The position numbers and the translations under genes are program-made. DNA of 48,273 nt from JALYJG01 sp033763555 (GTDB lineage Bacteria > Pseudomonadota > Alphaproteobacteria > UBA9219), in assembly GCA_033763555.1 (NCBI GenBank), contig JANRKK010000002.1:1-48273 (forward strand). Reading direction: 5' to 3'. The notes under the pieces were generated by a model. The model had not been told where the DNA came from. It saw only the letters and a program-made list of their open reading frames with translations, and did not search any database. Each line of letters begins with the position of its first letter. Position 1 is the first letter of the stretch. Shown piece after piece: positions 1-8,375 of the stretch.

Positions 1-84
1 CCCTCACCCGCCTCGCATGCGCTCGGCACCCTCTCCCCCCAGGGGGGGAGAGGGAAGAGCCCCGCGAAGCGGGGAGGGTGAGGG
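1..84. repeat. Nested inverted-repeat element between genes
   Basis: Three inverted repeats are nested here. Outer arms CCCTCACCC (1-9) and GGGTGAGGG (76-84) enclose a 12-bp C/G-rich hairpin (29-40 with 43-54) and a 6-bp stem with a GAA loop (60-65 with 69-74). It lies directly downstream of the lptA stop. This looks like a dispersed intergenic palindromic repeat that could fold in RNA and protect or end the lptA transcript. No second copy was seen in the window, so its repeat nature is inferred from structure. Confidence 0.6.
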
Positions 85-95
85 GGGTCTTCATT

Positions 96-965
96 TTAAT
101 CATGTTGATCTGATTTAGAATTCGCCATTTTACCGGAGGCCTTCGCGCCCAGCAGCGCGCGTACGCGGCCGCCTTTGCTGGCATTCATCAGGCGGCTCTG
201 GTTCTGTTTGAAATCCACTTCGCCGACATCGCCCGTCAACTGCGTGCCGTCATTACGGGTGATACGCACATTGCCGCTGAGCACGGCGATGTTGCGGTTG
301 ATGTCGTAAACCGCGCGGTCGCCGCGCGCGACATCGCTTTTGGTGATGACGGTCACGCCGCCCGCCGCGGTCATTTTCCACAGTTCCGTCGCCCCCGCGG
401 GCGTTTCACGAAACTCGGCCGTCAGCGTATCCGCCTCGATATGACGCCCACTGCCCACGGCACGGGCATTGCCGCGCGCAACAGCCATTTTCCGGGCGTC
501 CCAATATTCCAGTGAGTCCCTGGCCGTCACGGTTTCCTTTTCCGTTTCATATTTCAAATTTTTTCCCGTGATGACGGCGACATGCTGATCAAGATCGTAA
601 ACTGCATGCTCGCCCGACACGCGTTGCTTCGGGTCGGTAATCCGAACATTGCCTTCAGCGGTCAGCTTGTCGATATCGCCTGCGGCATTGTCGGGGTTCT
701 TGCTTTTGCCGCCTTCCGGTTTTGCGCGCTCATGCGCCGTCAACAGATCGGCTTCCACCACCATCTCACCGCGCACGGCGCGGGCATTGCCGCGCGCCAC
801 ATAGATATGTTGATCCTGATACCATTCAAGGCTTTGATCGGCCGTGATTTCCACCTGCCCGCCGGAATCCGTCAACGGATTCGAGCCCGACGTAGTGGGT
901 TTGGCCTGTACCGTTCCGGCCATCGCCACCATCAATCCGGCCCAGAGAATACGCGAAAACCGCAT
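96..965 (-). CDS. lptA: LPS-transport periplasmic protein LptA
   Basis: Periplasmic bridge component of the Lpt machinery, which carries lipopolysaccharide from the inner-membrane LptBFGC complex to the outer-membrane LptDE complex. The 289-aa product begins with a signal peptide (hydrophobic residues about 5-20, ending near VQA). It then shows OstA/LptA beta-jellyroll repeats, with recurring motifs of the type ARGNARAV (about residues 56-64 and 161-168) and AVYDLDQHVAVITG / AVYDINRNIAVLSG. At 289 aa it is longer than the E. coli protein (about 185 aa), consistent with a duplicated OstA region. It sits 3 bases after lptC on the same strand, forming an rnd/lptC/lptA cluster usual in Alphaproteobacteria. 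lptB, which often follows, is not in view because the window ends. Confidence 0.88.
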   Translation of the reverse strand: MRFSRILWAGLMVAMAGTVQAKPTTSGSNPLTDSGGQVEITADQSLEWYQDQHIYVARGNARAVRGEMVVEADLLTAHERAKPEGGKSKNPDNAAGDIDKLTAEGNVRITDPKQRVSGEHAVYDLDQHVAVITGKNLKYETEKETVTARDSLEYWDARKMAVARGNARAVGSGRHIEADTLTAEFRETPAGATELWKMTAAGGVTVITKSDVARGDRAVYDINRNIAVLSGNVRITRNDGTQLTGDVGEVDFKQNQSRLMNASKGGRVRALLGAKASGKMANSKSDQHD

Positions 966-968
966 GGT

Positions 969-1649
969 TTAATCCTTCGCCTTGGTGCCGGAGGGTTTAT
1001 CAGAGCCCTCCTGCTTGTGCAAATTCAGTACCGCACGCGCGGGCCCTGTGATCACCACAGACTTGCCGGAATCCAGCATGCGGAAGCCCTGCCCGCGAAT
1101 TTCGCCGAAATCGCCTTGAATCAAAACAGGCTTGCCACCCCAGGCGTTGTAGCCCTTCATATCCACCTGCGCCTCTTCGGTGGTGAACTGATAGCCCTTG
1201 TCATGAAACAGCTCGACATCGCCGCCAAGCCATAATTTCCGCGCCGCCTGATCATAGCGCCCCTGCCGTGCCTTTCCGGCAAGCCAGGCGCCACCATCCA
1301 GAGTGATTTCACCTTCCGGATTTTCCAGATCATAAAGATTGGCTTCGCCCGCCCGCATGGCTTTTGCTGCCGAGAGGGAATAAGAGCGGTTGTTGCCGTC
1401 CAATCCGGTGAAATGAAGATTCTGCACGACAAGATCGGGAATATTTTTGACGGCAATCGACGCCAGCTTGTTGGGATCGAGCATCGGCCAGACAAACAAG
1501 GCCATAATGACCAGAAGCGCGATGGCGGGAAGCCAGAACCGCAAGCGGTTGACGAGACGCGTCGCGCGTGGATCGCGCGCCTTGGCCGCGCGGCGCGTTG
1601 CGCGCGGGCGGAGGAAATTGAGAGCATGGGCTTTGTTGTTTGTTTTCAT
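969..1649 (-). CDS. lptC: LPS export ABC transporter periplasmic protein LptC
   Basis: Bitopic inner-membrane protein that receives LPS from LptBFG and passes it to LptA. The chosen start gives 226 aa: a basic cytoplasmic N-terminus (many Arg residues, about 10-35), one transmembrane helix (FWLPAIALLVIMALFVWP, about 38-56), then a periplasmic LptC-type domain. An upstream start at 1688 would add 13 residues; the ATG at 1649 is preferred because the added stretch does not resemble the family. It precedes lptA by a 3-base gap, so co-transcription is very likely. Confidence 0.82.
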   Translation of the reverse strand: MKTNNKAHALNFLRPRATRRAAKARDPRATRLVNRLRFWLPAIALLVIMALFVWPMLDPNKLASIAVKNIPDLVVQNLHFTGLDGNNRSYSLSAAKAMRAGEANLYDLENPEGEITLDGGAWLAGKARQGRYDQAARKLWLGGDVELFHDKGYQFTTEEAQVDMKGYNAWGGKPVLIQGDFGEIRGQGFRMLDSGKSVVITGPARAVLNLHKQEGSDKPSGTKAKD

Positions 1650-1719
1650 GCCGGACTGCCTGATGTTTCCCGCTGTTTGAACAGCCAATCAAACCCAAAG
1701 CTGGCCTGCAAATATGGCC

Positions 1720-2352
1720 TTATTCCGCTTTCCGCGTCGGCCTGTGCGCGAAAACATCCATATCGCGCCAGCCAGCAAGGTCTAGCTCGGCCCGCACCGG
1801 CAGGAAATCCATCACCTGCCGCGCAAGTTCCACCCGACCTTCACGCGCCAGCATTTCATCCAGTCGTGTTTTCAACTTGTGCAGATGCAAGACATCCGAC
1901 GCGGCATAATTCATCTGGTCCTGCGTCAGCGTCGCCGAGCCCCAATCCGAAGTCTGCTGCTCTTTCGATAAATCCAGGCTGATCAGGTCGCGCGTCAAAT
2001 CTTTCAGCCCGTGGCGATCTGAAAAAGTCCGCGCCAGAATGGACGCGATCTTGGTGCAGTAAACGGGCTTCGGCATGACACCGAGATAATGGCGCAACGT
2101 CGCCAGATCAGCGCGCGCAAAGTGAAACAGCTTGATGACTTTGGGATCAGTCAGAATTTTTTTCAAATTCGGCGCGTCATATTTCCCAGCCTCGAACTGA
2201 ACCAGATGCGCGTTGCCGTCACCCGATGAAAGCTGCACAAGGCAAAGGCGATCGCGCTCCCAATTGAGGCCCATGGATTCGGTGTCAACAGCGACCGTAT
2301 CGCCGAAAGACTGGTTGGCGGGAATATCGCCGCGATGAAGGGTAATGGCCAT
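1720..2352 (-). CDS. rnd: Ribonuclease D, short form (3'-5' exonuclease)
   Basis: 3'-5' exoribonuclease of the DEDD family, involved in trimming tRNA and other RNA 3' ends. At 210 aa it is the short alphaproteobacterial form: the exonuclease domain is complete but the C-terminal HRDC domains of E. coli RNase D are absent. Visible motifs are VAVDTESMGL (Exo I, about 20-29), HFARADLATLRHYLG (Exo II, about 77-91) and NYAASDVLHLHKL (Exo III, about 148-160). It lies upstream of lptC-lptA on the same strand, a common synteny. Confidence 0.87.
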   Translation of the reverse strand: MAITLHRGDIPANQSFGDTVAVDTESMGLNWERDRLCLVQLSSGDGNAHLVQFEAGKYDAPNLKKILTDPKVIKLFHFARADLATLRHYLGVMPKPVYCTKIASILARTFSDRHGLKDLTRDLISLDLSKEQQTSDWGSATLTQDQMNYAASDVLHLHKLKTRLDEMLAREGRVELARQVMDFLPVRAELDLAGWRDMDVFAHRPTRKAE

Positions 2353-2412
2353 AAATTCTGTGCCTGTTTCTTTGCCTTAAGTGGCCTGCCACCCGAAGCC
2401 GAAGGCGCAGGG

Positions 2413-2499
2413 TGGTGCCCAGGAGAAGACTCGAACTTCCACGACATTGCTGCCACAGGTACCTGAAACCTGCGCGTCTACCAATTCCGCCACCTGGGC
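2413..2499 (-). tRNA. tRNA-Leu (anticodon CAG)
   Basis: Read on the minus strand this 87-nt gene starts GCCCAGGTGGCGGAATTGG and ends GGGCACCA with an encoded CCA. The anticodon arm CAGGT-TTCAGGT-ACCTG gives a perfect 5-bp stem and anticodon CAG. The long variable arm and GGTTCGA-like T arm fit class II tRNA-Leu. The flanking stretch from 2500 to 2659, before the next gene, shows no further gene. Confidence 0.95.
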
Positions 2500-2659
2500 T
2501 TTCCGGGGGCTAAACTAGTTATCCCGCCGCCAAACCGCAAGGCCCGCTTTATCCGGCAAAACTATGTTAAAATACGGGCGGCCGGGCGGTTGTGCGCGGA
2601 TCCACGACCTTTTATAAAAACGGCCCGGGGCGTTTTCCGGCAGCTTTCACAGGGTTTTT

Positions 2660-3613
2660 ATGCTGAAACCAGATTCCATCACCATCTTCGGCGGAACAGG
2701 CTTTATCGGGCGGCATCTGGTGCGGCGACTGGCCAAAACGGGTGCGGCCATCCGTATCGTCACGCGCGATGCGGAAAAAGTCCTGCCGTTGAAACCAATG
2801 GGTGATGTGGGACAGATTGTCGCCGTGCATGGCTCGATCCGCAGTGATGAAACAGTTGCCACCGCCATCGCTTCCTCCTGCAGCGTTATCAATCTCACGG
2901 GCATTCTCTACGAAAAAGGCCGCGACAATTTTCAGTCGGTGCATGTCGAGGCAGCGGCACGCATCGCGCGGCTGGCCAAGGATCATGGCGCGAAAAATCT
3001 GATTCACATGTCGGCCCTCGGCGCGGATGCCGGGTCCGCCTCCGCCTACGCGCGCAGCAAGGCGGCGGGCGAGCAGGCCGTGCGTTTGTTTTTTCCGGAC
3101 GCCGTGGTGTTCCGCCCCAGCATTGTGTTCGGACCCGAGGATAATTTTTTCAATCTGTTCGCAACGCTCGCGCGTTTTTCGCCTGTCCTGCCCCTGATCG
3201 GCGGCGGCCATACGAAATTCCAGCCCGTTTATGCGGGCGACGTCGCCGCAGCGATGCAGCGGGCAATTGAATTACCGGATGCACGCGGAAAAGTTTTCGA
3301 GCTCGGCGGGCCAAAAACCTACAGTTTCCGCGAATTGCTGGAAACCATGCTTCGTGTCACGGGCAAGCGGCGCTGGTTCCTGCCTTTATCCTGGAAGCTG
3401 GCCATGTTTCAGGCGGCGTTCCTTGAAAAACTGCCGCGACCCCTACTCACCCGCGATCAGATCGAGCTTTTGAAAAGCGACAACATCATCCGCAGCCCGC
3501 AAGCCAAGACCCTGAAAGATCTGGGGCTTGCGCCGACAGCGCTTGAAATCATACTCCCCACTTATCTCGGGCGGTTTCGCGGCGCCCTGCAGGAGAGCCG
3601 GATTTCCGGATGA
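2660..3613 (+). CDS. Complex I NDUFA9-subunit-family NAD(P)-binding protein
   Basis: An atypical short-chain dehydrogenase/reductase of 317 aa related to the mitochondrial complex I accessory subunit NDUFA9. The Rossmann signature ITIFGGTGFIGRHLVRRL is at about 7-24, followed by INLTGILYEKG (about 77-87) and HMSALGAD (about 116-123). The latter sits where a classical SDR has its active site, and the usual YxxxK is only partly recognisable (YARSKAAGEQ). In bacteria these proteins are thought to bind NAD(P)H and are often annotated as NADH dehydrogenase-associated or epimerase-like. It overlaps clpS by 4 bases (ATGA), so the two are probably translationally coupled. Confidence 0.8.
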   Translation: MLKPDSITIFGGTGFIGRHLVRRLAKTGAAIRIVTRDAEKVLPLKPMGDVGQIVAVHGSIRSDETVATAIASSCSVINLTGILYEKGRDNFQSVHVEAAARIARLAKDHGAKNLIHMSALGADAGSASAYARSKAAGEQAVRLFFPDAVVFRPSIVFGPEDNFFNLFATLARFSPVLPLIGGGHTKFQPVYAGDVAAAMQRAIELPDARGKVFELGGPKTYSFRELLETMLRVTGKRRWFLPLSWKLAMFQAAFLEKLPRPLLTRDQIELLKSDNIIRSPQAKTLKDLGLAPTALEIILPTYLGRFRGALQESRISG

Positions 3614-3978
3614 GCGCCATGCAACTTCCGATCTTTTACAATATGGCAGGTGATGAAAAAGACGGTGACGCGGGAACCGTCACACCACACACCAATGTCG
3701 CGGTCAAAACCAAACCCGCCACCAAAAAGCCGTCCATGTACAAAGTGCTGCTGCTCAATGACGATTACACGCCGATGGAATTCGTCGTGCAGGTGCTGGA
3801 GAATTTTTTTAACAAGAGCCGCGAGGAGGCCACACGCATCATGCTGCATGTTCACCGCAAGGGTGTGGGTCTTTGTGGCGTCTACACGTACGAGGTCGCG
3901 GAAACCAAGGTTTCGCAGGTCATGGGCGCCGCCCGGCAAGCACAGCACCCCCTGCAATGCACGATGGAAAAGGAATAG
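3610..3978 (+). CDS. clpS: ATP-dependent Clp protease adaptor ClpS
   Basis: Adaptor that delivers N-degron substrates (destabilising N-terminal residues) to ClpAP. The 122-aa product has a disordered N-terminus (about 1-40) and the ClpS core: MYKVLLLNDDYTPMEFVV (about 44-61), the HVHRKGVGLCGVYTYEVAE segment (about 81-99), and a terminal strand. The N-degron pocket residues N-D and the H of VHRKG are visible. A shorter start at ATG 3643 is possible. clpA is not adjacent in this window. The neighbouring plus-strand aat gene product class (leucyl/phenylalanyl transferase) works in the same N-degron pathway, but here aat is at 8.7 kb on the other strand. Confidence 0.92.
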   Translation: MSAMQLPIFYNMAGDEKDGDAGTVTPHTNVAVKTKPATKKPSMYKVLLLNDDYTPMEFVVQVLENFFNKSREEATRIMLHVHRKGVGLCGVYTYEVAETKVSQVMGAARQAQHPLQCTMEKE

Positions 3979-4036
3979 GCCGGGTTGCCAAGAATCGCGC
4001 GTCCGCTTAATCTGAGCCTCCTTTCAGGAGGTCCGC

Positions 4037-4735
4037 ATGCCCGATATTAAAATCCCCGCCCTGCACGGCAAGGAATTCGGCGCCTATTGCGCCGCGCCGC
4101 CGAGCGGCAACGGCCCGGGCCTGATTGTGATTCAGGAAATTTTCGGCGTGAACGCCGCCATGCGCAAGATATGCGACGATTTTGCTGCCAAAGGTTTCAT
4201 CGCCCTGTGCCCGGATTTGTTCTGGCGGCAGGAGCCCGGCATCCAGATCACCGACAAGACACCCGCCGAATGGGACCGGGCAATGGAACTTTACAAGGGC
4301 TTCAATGTGCATGACGGCATGCGCGATCTGCTTTCAACCCTGGCCTATGCGCGCACCCTGCCGGGATGCAACGGCAAGGTTGGCACGGTCGGTTACTGCC
4401 TAGGGGGCAAGCTCGCCTATCTGATGGCCGCGCGCAGCGATGCGGATGCCGCCGTCAGCTATTACGGCGTTGGCCTCGACGAATTACTCGATGAGGTTCA
4501 CGATATCCGCATGCCGCTGCTGATGCATATCGCGGCTTTGGATAAATTCGTACCGGAACCCGTGCGGCAGAAAATCCTGAAAGCCACAAGCCGCAATCCA
4601 CGCATCACGACGCATGTTTACGAAGGGGCCGATCATGCCTTCGCGCGACCCAACGGCCAGAATTATGTGAAAGAAGCGGCCGATCTCGCCAATGAGCGCA
4701 CGGCCACATTCCTGACAGGGCATTTGCAGGCTTAA
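4037..4735 (+). CDS. Dienelactone hydrolase family protein
   Basis: A 232-aa alpha/beta hydrolase of the dienelactone hydrolase family. Visible features are the IVIQEIFGVN segment (about 30-39), the nucleophile elbow GYCLGG with Cys as nucleophile (about 120-125), an Asp in IAALDKFVP (about 168-176) and the catalytic His in YEGADHAFARP (about 196-206). The Cys-Asp-His triad is characteristic of the family. A strong ribosome site (AGGAGG) precedes the ATG. The physiological substrate cannot be told from the sequence; most chromosomal members are not part of a chlorocatechol pathway and no such genes are nearby. It converges with dnaQ, overlapping by 4 bases. Confidence 0.85.
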   Translation: MPDIKIPALHGKEFGAYCAAPPSGNGPGLIVIQEIFGVNAAMRKICDDFAAKGFIALCPDLFWRQEPGIQITDKTPAEWDRAMELYKGFNVHDGMRDLLSTLAYARTLPGCNGKVGTVGYCLGGKLAYLMAARSDADAAVSYYGVGLDELLDEVHDIRMPLLMHIAALDKFVPEPVRQKILKATSRNPRITTHVYEGADHAFARPNGQNYVKEAADLANERTATFLTGHLQA

Positions 4736-5409
4736 GCGCGTTTCCAGAGCGGCTCTTTGATTTCCGCGAGGAACGCTTCATGCGCTTCCTGTTCTTCCTT
4801 GGTCGGTTGATGCGCACGCGGCGCGCGATATTCGCGGGTGCGCATTTCGACAACGCTTTCAACAAGGTTTGCCGCAGCTCCAATGGCCAAATCCGGCTGC
4901 CGCCCGCCGCGCAGTTCAAGATAGACATCTGCCAAGAGTCGCGCATCGAGCAAGGCGCCGTGCAACTGACGGCCCGCGGCATCAACGCCGAAACGCTTGC
5001 ACAGCGCATCGAGCGAAGCGGGAGCGCCCGGAAACATGCGGCGTGCCATCATCAGCGTATCGGTCGCGCGCTCCTGCGGCAGGGCAGTGAAGCCATGCCG
5101 CACCAGTTCGGCATTGATAAAGCCCATATCGAAAGAGGCGTTATGAATGACCAAAGGCGTTTCGTCGATAAATTCAAGGAACCCGCCAACCACTTCGGCA
5201 AACAGAGGTTGCTTGGCCAGAAATTCGTCCGTCAGCCCATGCACGGCGCTGGCAGCGGAGGGCATCGCGCGTTCGGGATTGATGTAAGCCTGAAAAGTCC
5301 GGCCCGTCGGCACATGGTTGAGAAGTTCGACACAGCCGATTTCAACGATGCGGTCGCCGTTGAGCGGGTCGAGCCCTGTGGTTTCCGTATCCAGCACGAT
5401 TTCAAGCAT
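4732..5409 (-). CDS. dnaQ: DNA polymerase III epsilon subunit (proofreading exonuclease)
   Basis: 3'-5' proofreading subunit of the replicative polymerase core. The 225-aa product has VLDTETTGLDP (Exo I, about 5-15), VIHNASFDMGFIN (Exo II, about 87-99) and HGALLDARLLADVYLEL (Exo III epsilon, about 150-166), giving the DEDDh set. The C-terminal tail (about 175-225) would contact the alpha subunit. It follows coaE with no intervening base, and coaE-dnaQ is a common alphaproteobacterial pair. Confidence 0.93.
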   Translation of the reverse strand: MLEIVLDTETTGLDPLNGDRIVEIGCVELLNHVPTGRTFQAYINPERAMPSAASAVHGLTDEFLAKQPLFAEVVGGFLEFIDETPLVIHNASFDMGFINAELVRHGFTALPQERATDTLMMARRMFPGAPASLDALCKRFGVDAAGRQLHGALLDARLLADVYLELRGGRQPDLAIGAAANLVESVVEMRTREYRAPRAHQPTKEEQEAHEAFLAEIKEPLWKRA

Positions 5410-6000
5410 TTATGCCTCGAGAATTTTTTTCATGGCGCGCCGCAAATGCTGCCGCGTCACCGCCAGGCCCTTGCCTGTCGGGATGACATAATCGGCTTTT
5501 TTGCATTTCTGTCCATAGGACATCTGGCGCTTTAAAATCGCCTTGAAACGCGCCTCGGTCATGCCGGGGCGGGCCATGACCCGCGCTTTTTGCACTTGGG
5601 GCGGCGCATTCACGCACAGCACGGCATCGCAGCGTTTCTCGGCACCTGTCTCAAACAAAAGCGGTATTTCCAGAATAACAGCGCGGACTTTCCCCTGCCG
5701 CGCCTTGCGCAGAAAATCGCGCTCGATGCCTTGCACCAGCGGATGCAGAATCCGTTCAAGTTTTTTCAGTTTCTGTGGCTGACTGAAAACAATGCGGCCA
5801 AGCTGTTTGCGGTCAATCGCGCCGCGCCGCAGGGTTTCAGGAAATAATTTCGCAACGGGCTTCACGCCTTTGCCACCCTTGCGCAGCAGCGCATGAACGG
5901 CCCTGTCGGCATGATAAATGGGAAACCCCATGCCGCGCAGGACCTTTGCGGCTGTGCTTTTGCCCATGCCGATGCCGCCCGTCAAGCCGACGACGCGCAT
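5410..6000 (-). CDS. coaE: Dephospho-CoA kinase
   Basis: Last step of coenzyme A synthesis: phosphorylation of dephospho-CoA on the 3'-hydroxyl. The P-loop GLTGGIGMGKST is at the N-terminus (about 5-16), followed by the HADRAVHALL segment, ILEIPLLFETG and RMSYGQKCKKADYVI-like family motifs. ATG 6000 (196 aa) is preferred over TTG 6021 or ATG 6015 because CoaE proteins start only a few residues before the P-loop strand. It lies directly upstream of dnaQ and 1 base after a small membrane-protein gene. Confidence 0.92.
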   Translation of the reverse strand: MRVVGLTGGIGMGKSTAAKVLRGMGFPIYHADRAVHALLRKGGKGVKPVAKLFPETLRRGAIDRKQLGRIVFSQPQKLKKLERILHPLVQGIERDFLRKARQGKVRAVILEIPLLFETGAEKRCDAVLCVNAPPQVQKARVMARPGMTEARFKAILKRQMSYGQKCKKADYVIPTGKGLAVTRQHLRRAMKKILEA

Positions 6001-6001
6001 T

Positions 6002-6292
6002 TTAGAAGAAGTCATAGGCAATGGCCGTCACGGCGATAAACAATGAAAACAGCCCTGTGAGAAAAAGATAGTCGGCGATTTTCTCAAGCCGTTCGGCGTT
6101 TTTTTCAGCACGAATGGAGATATAGGAAAGGATGCAACTGCCGATCAGCACAACCGCCGCAAAAAAGCAGATCTCGTCCGCAATCGTGGCAACGCTGGCG
6201 TTGGTCAGCTTCATGCCCGTGATCAAAATAAAGCATATGCCGATCAGATCGGTCGAAGCGCTGAGGATATGGGGCTGTTTTCCGAATTTCAT
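6002..6292 (-). CDS. Small predicted membrane protein, unknown function
   Basis: A 96-aa protein not recognised by family. It has three hydrophobic segments that look like transmembrane helices: about 10-30 (LSASTDLIGICFILITGMKL), about 36-60 (IADEICFFAAVVLIGSCILSY) and about 75-94 (FLTGLFSLFIAVTAIAYDFF). A charged stretch (RAEKNAERLEK, about 62-72) separates the last two. It is encoded just upstream of coaE on the same strand. Reality is supported by tight packing and membrane-protein composition; there is no functional evidence. Confidence 0.6.
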   Translation of the reverse strand: MKFGKQPHILSASTDLIGICFILITGMKLTNASVATIADEICFFAAVVLIGSCILSYISIRAEKNAERLEKIADYLFLTGLFSLFIAVTAIAYDFF

Positions 6293-6364
6293 GGCGACTC
6301 CGCGAAAAGAAAAAGCTTACGGAGAAAAGGCCCTTTTGTCTCGCAAAAAACAGAAGCTGAAAAG

Positions 6365-7165
6365 CTAGCAAGCGTCATTTCTATATCGCTTTTCAGCACT
6401 GGTATCCTGATGCCGCACGCGGAATGTAACCACCGCTGCCGCGCCATCCTGCGGCGTGTAGCCAATAACGCGCCGCGTTTCTCCAATGTCCCAAGGCATG
6501 CCGGGATTGTCGCTGACCAGATTCAGCACGGCGTAATCCACGCCTTCGGCCAGGACGGCACGCTCCATGCCCTGGCACATATCGCGGTCGGACAGCCACA
6601 TCAGCTGGCCCCAGCTGCCATATTCCATATGCGGGCCGGGGCGGTTGCCTTCGCGGTGCTGACAATAGCCAATACGGAGGGCGATAAAGGAGAGCCCCTG
6701 CTGCGCGGCATAGGCGCCCATCTGCTCGCCGAATAATTTGGAAACGCCATAGGGATGGGCGGGACGCGGCGGCAGATCGGCTGTCAGCCGCATGCGCTCA
6801 AACTGATAACCCGCCATGACCCAGTTGGAACTGGCAAAAACCATGCGCCGGACGCCATGCCGCTGCGCCGCGCGCAGCACGTTGCGCGTGGCATCCATAT
6901 TGTTGGGTATGATGGAATTCCACCCGGCATCGGGCGAGGCATCGGCGGCCAGATGCACAACCGCATCAACGCCCACGAAATGCTGCATCCAGCTTTCATC
7001 ATCATGTGCGAGGTTGGCGATGGTGACGACGTCATCGCCCTTCCGCCGGCGGTCCAGCAGCCGCAAATGCCATCCCAAAGCGGTAAAATGCAAGCGCAGC
7101 TTGCGGCCCAGATTGCCCGACGCTCCGGTGATGAGGACGGTTCGCGTGGATGAGGTTGGTTGCAT
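6365..7165 (-). CDS. NAD-dependent epimerase/dehydratase, uronate-dehydrogenase-like
   Basis: Extended SDR of 266 aa. The nucleotide-binding motif VLITGASGNLGRKL is at about 9-22, LAADASPDAGWNSIIPNN at about 70-87, and the catalytic YGVSK at about 135-139. The segments ALRIGYCQ and WLSDRDMCQG resemble hexuronate (uronate) dehydrogenases, which oxidise galacturonate or glucuronate to the aldarolactone. That substrate is an inference from these motifs. ATG 7165 is chosen over 7219 because a Shine-Dalgarno-like AAGGGA lies 5-6 bases upstream and the SDR motif then starts at the usual distance. It is flanked by tRNA-Arg. Confidence 0.72.
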   Translation of the reverse strand: MQPTSSTRTVLITGASGNLGRKLRLHFTALGWHLRLLDRRRKGDDVVTIANLAHDDESWMQHFVGVDAVVHLAADASPDAGWNSIIPNNMDATRNVLRAAQRHGVRRMVFASSNWVMAGYQFERMRLTADLPPRPAHPYGVSKLFGEQMGAYAAQQGLSFIALRIGYCQHREGNRPGPHMEYGSWGQLMWLSDRDMCQGMERAVLAEGVDYAVLNLVSDNPGMPWDIGETRRVIGYTPQDGAAAVVTFRVRHQDTSAEKRYRNDAC

Positions 7166-7238
7166 ATTTTCCCTTAGACAAGGTTGGCAACCCTTCGCAT
7201 GGACGGGTTGGCCTGCCATCCGAAGCTTTAGCGTAGGA

Positions 7239-7315
7239 TGGCGCGCCCGAAGAGATTCGAACTCCTAACCTTCTGATCCGTAGTCAGATGCTCTATCCAG
7301 TTGAGCTACGGGCGC
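7239..7315 (-). tRNA. tRNA-Arg (anticodon ACG)
   Basis: On the minus strand the 77-nt gene begins GCGCCCGTAGCTCAACTGG and ends CGGGCGCGCCA, with an encoded CCA. The anticodon arm TCTGA-CTACGGA-TCAGA gives anticodon ACG, whose A34 is normally edited to inosine by TadA. The acceptor stem GCGCCCG/CGGGCGC pairs fully. Confidence 0.96.
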
Positions 7316-7461
7316 GCTGCAAAGGCGGGGAAATTAGCCAAAAAGCCGCTTGAAAGCAAATAGGCATAGGGCCTGAAAGACGGGCCAAGAACACTTATTG
7401 CCAATTCACAGCCATAACTGCTAATTCCTGAGCCCTGAACCCGGCCTTTGCTTCCTTCATC

Positions 7462-7851
7462 ATGGACAACTTCTCCCTCATCCGCCGCCTGTCGCAGCTT
7501 GGCACATTTCTGCAGACCTGGTTCTGCGGCGTGGAGGAAGGCCGCGACGAATCCGGTAACCGTTATTACCGGGCGCGGCGCACGCCCGAGGGCCAGCGCG
7601 AAAAACGCTGGGTCCTCTATGCAGGCGAGCCGGAAGCCAGTAAAGTGCCGCCCGAATGGCATATCTGGCTGCACCACACCGCCGATGAGCCTTTGTCCGG
7701 GGAAAGCATCTATCACCAGCCCTGGCAGAAGCCGCATCAGCCGAATATGACAGGAACGCCGGAAGCCTATCTTCCGCCGGGCCATACGCTGCGGGGCAGC
7801 CGCCGCGATAAGGCCACGGGCGATTACGAAGCCTGGCAACCGGGAGAGTAA
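7462..7851 (+). CDS. NADH:ubiquinone oxidoreductase subunit NDUFA12
   Basis: A 129-aa homologue of mitochondrial complex I accessory subunit NDUFA12 (B17.2), found in Alphaproteobacteria on the peripheral arm of complex I. Family signatures include GTFLQTWFCGVEEGRDESGNRYY (about 14-36), RRTPEGQREKRWVLYAGEPEASKVPPEWHIWLH (about 39-71, core RRWV/VPPEWHxWLH pattern) and PWQKPHQPNMTGTPEAYLPPG near the C-terminus. It heads a plus-strand run NDUFA12-mlaD-DUF2155, a frequent alphaproteobacterial arrangement. Confidence 0.93.
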   Translation: MDNFSLIRRLSQLGTFLQTWFCGVEEGRDESGNRYYRARRTPEGQREKRWVLYAGEPEASKVPPEWHIWLHHTADEPLSGESIYHQPWQKPHQPNMTGTPEAYLPPGHTLRGSRRDKATGDYEAWQPGE

Positions 7852-7863
7852 ACAAAGGGGACT

Positions 7864-8373
7864 ATGATCATGGGACGCAGTGTTTTTGAAACCATCCTGG
7901 GCGCGGTTGTGATTGCCATCGCGCTTTTGTTTCTGGGTTTCGCCTATTCGAGCGCCGACCTGCAGAAGGTCAAAGGCTATATGGTCTCGGCGAATTTCCC
8001 TATGGTTGACGGGCTGAAAGACGGCATCGACGTCAAGATCAATGGCGTGAAAGTCGGCTCGGTGCAGGATCTGCATCTGCTGACCGACCCCGGGCCCAAC
8101 CAGTATCTGGTCAATGTGCAGATGACGATTGATCCCAGCGTCCGCCTGCCATCCGATACCATCGCCATGGTCGCCTCCGAAAGCCTGCTGGGCGGAAAAT
8201 ATATGTCGCTGGAACCCGGCGTGGATGAAGAGCTGATCAAGAATGACGGCACAGGCCGCATCACCCGGACACAGGCGCCGATGCGTCTTGATGACCTGAT
8301 CGGCCAGCTGATCTACAGCTCCAAGCGCGGCGACAGCAATTCGGCCCCGGCCTCGCAGTCTGCGCGCCCCTAA
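7864..8373 (+). CDS. mlaD: Outer-membrane lipid asymmetry protein MlaD
   Basis: Inner-membrane-anchored MCE-domain subunit of the Mla phospholipid transporter; its hexameric ring carries lipid between MlaFEB and the periplasmic carrier MlaC. The 169-aa product has one N-terminal transmembrane helix (about 8-28), then an MCE domain: VDGLKDGIDVKINGVKVGSVQDL (about 47-69) and ASESLLGGKYMSLEPG (about 103-118). The AAGGGG ribosome site favours ATG 7864 over the second in-frame ATG two codons later. The transporter subunits mlaE and mlaF are not in this window. Confidence 0.9.
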   Translation: MIMGRSVFETILGAVVIAIALLFLGFAYSSADLQKVKGYMVSANFPMVDGLKDGIDVKINGVKVGSVQDLHLLTDPGPNQYLVNVQMTIDPSVRLPSDTIAMVASESLLGGKYMSLEPGVDEELIKNDGTGRITRTQAPMRLDDLIGQLIYSSKRGDSNSAPASQSARP

Positions 8374-8375
8374 GC

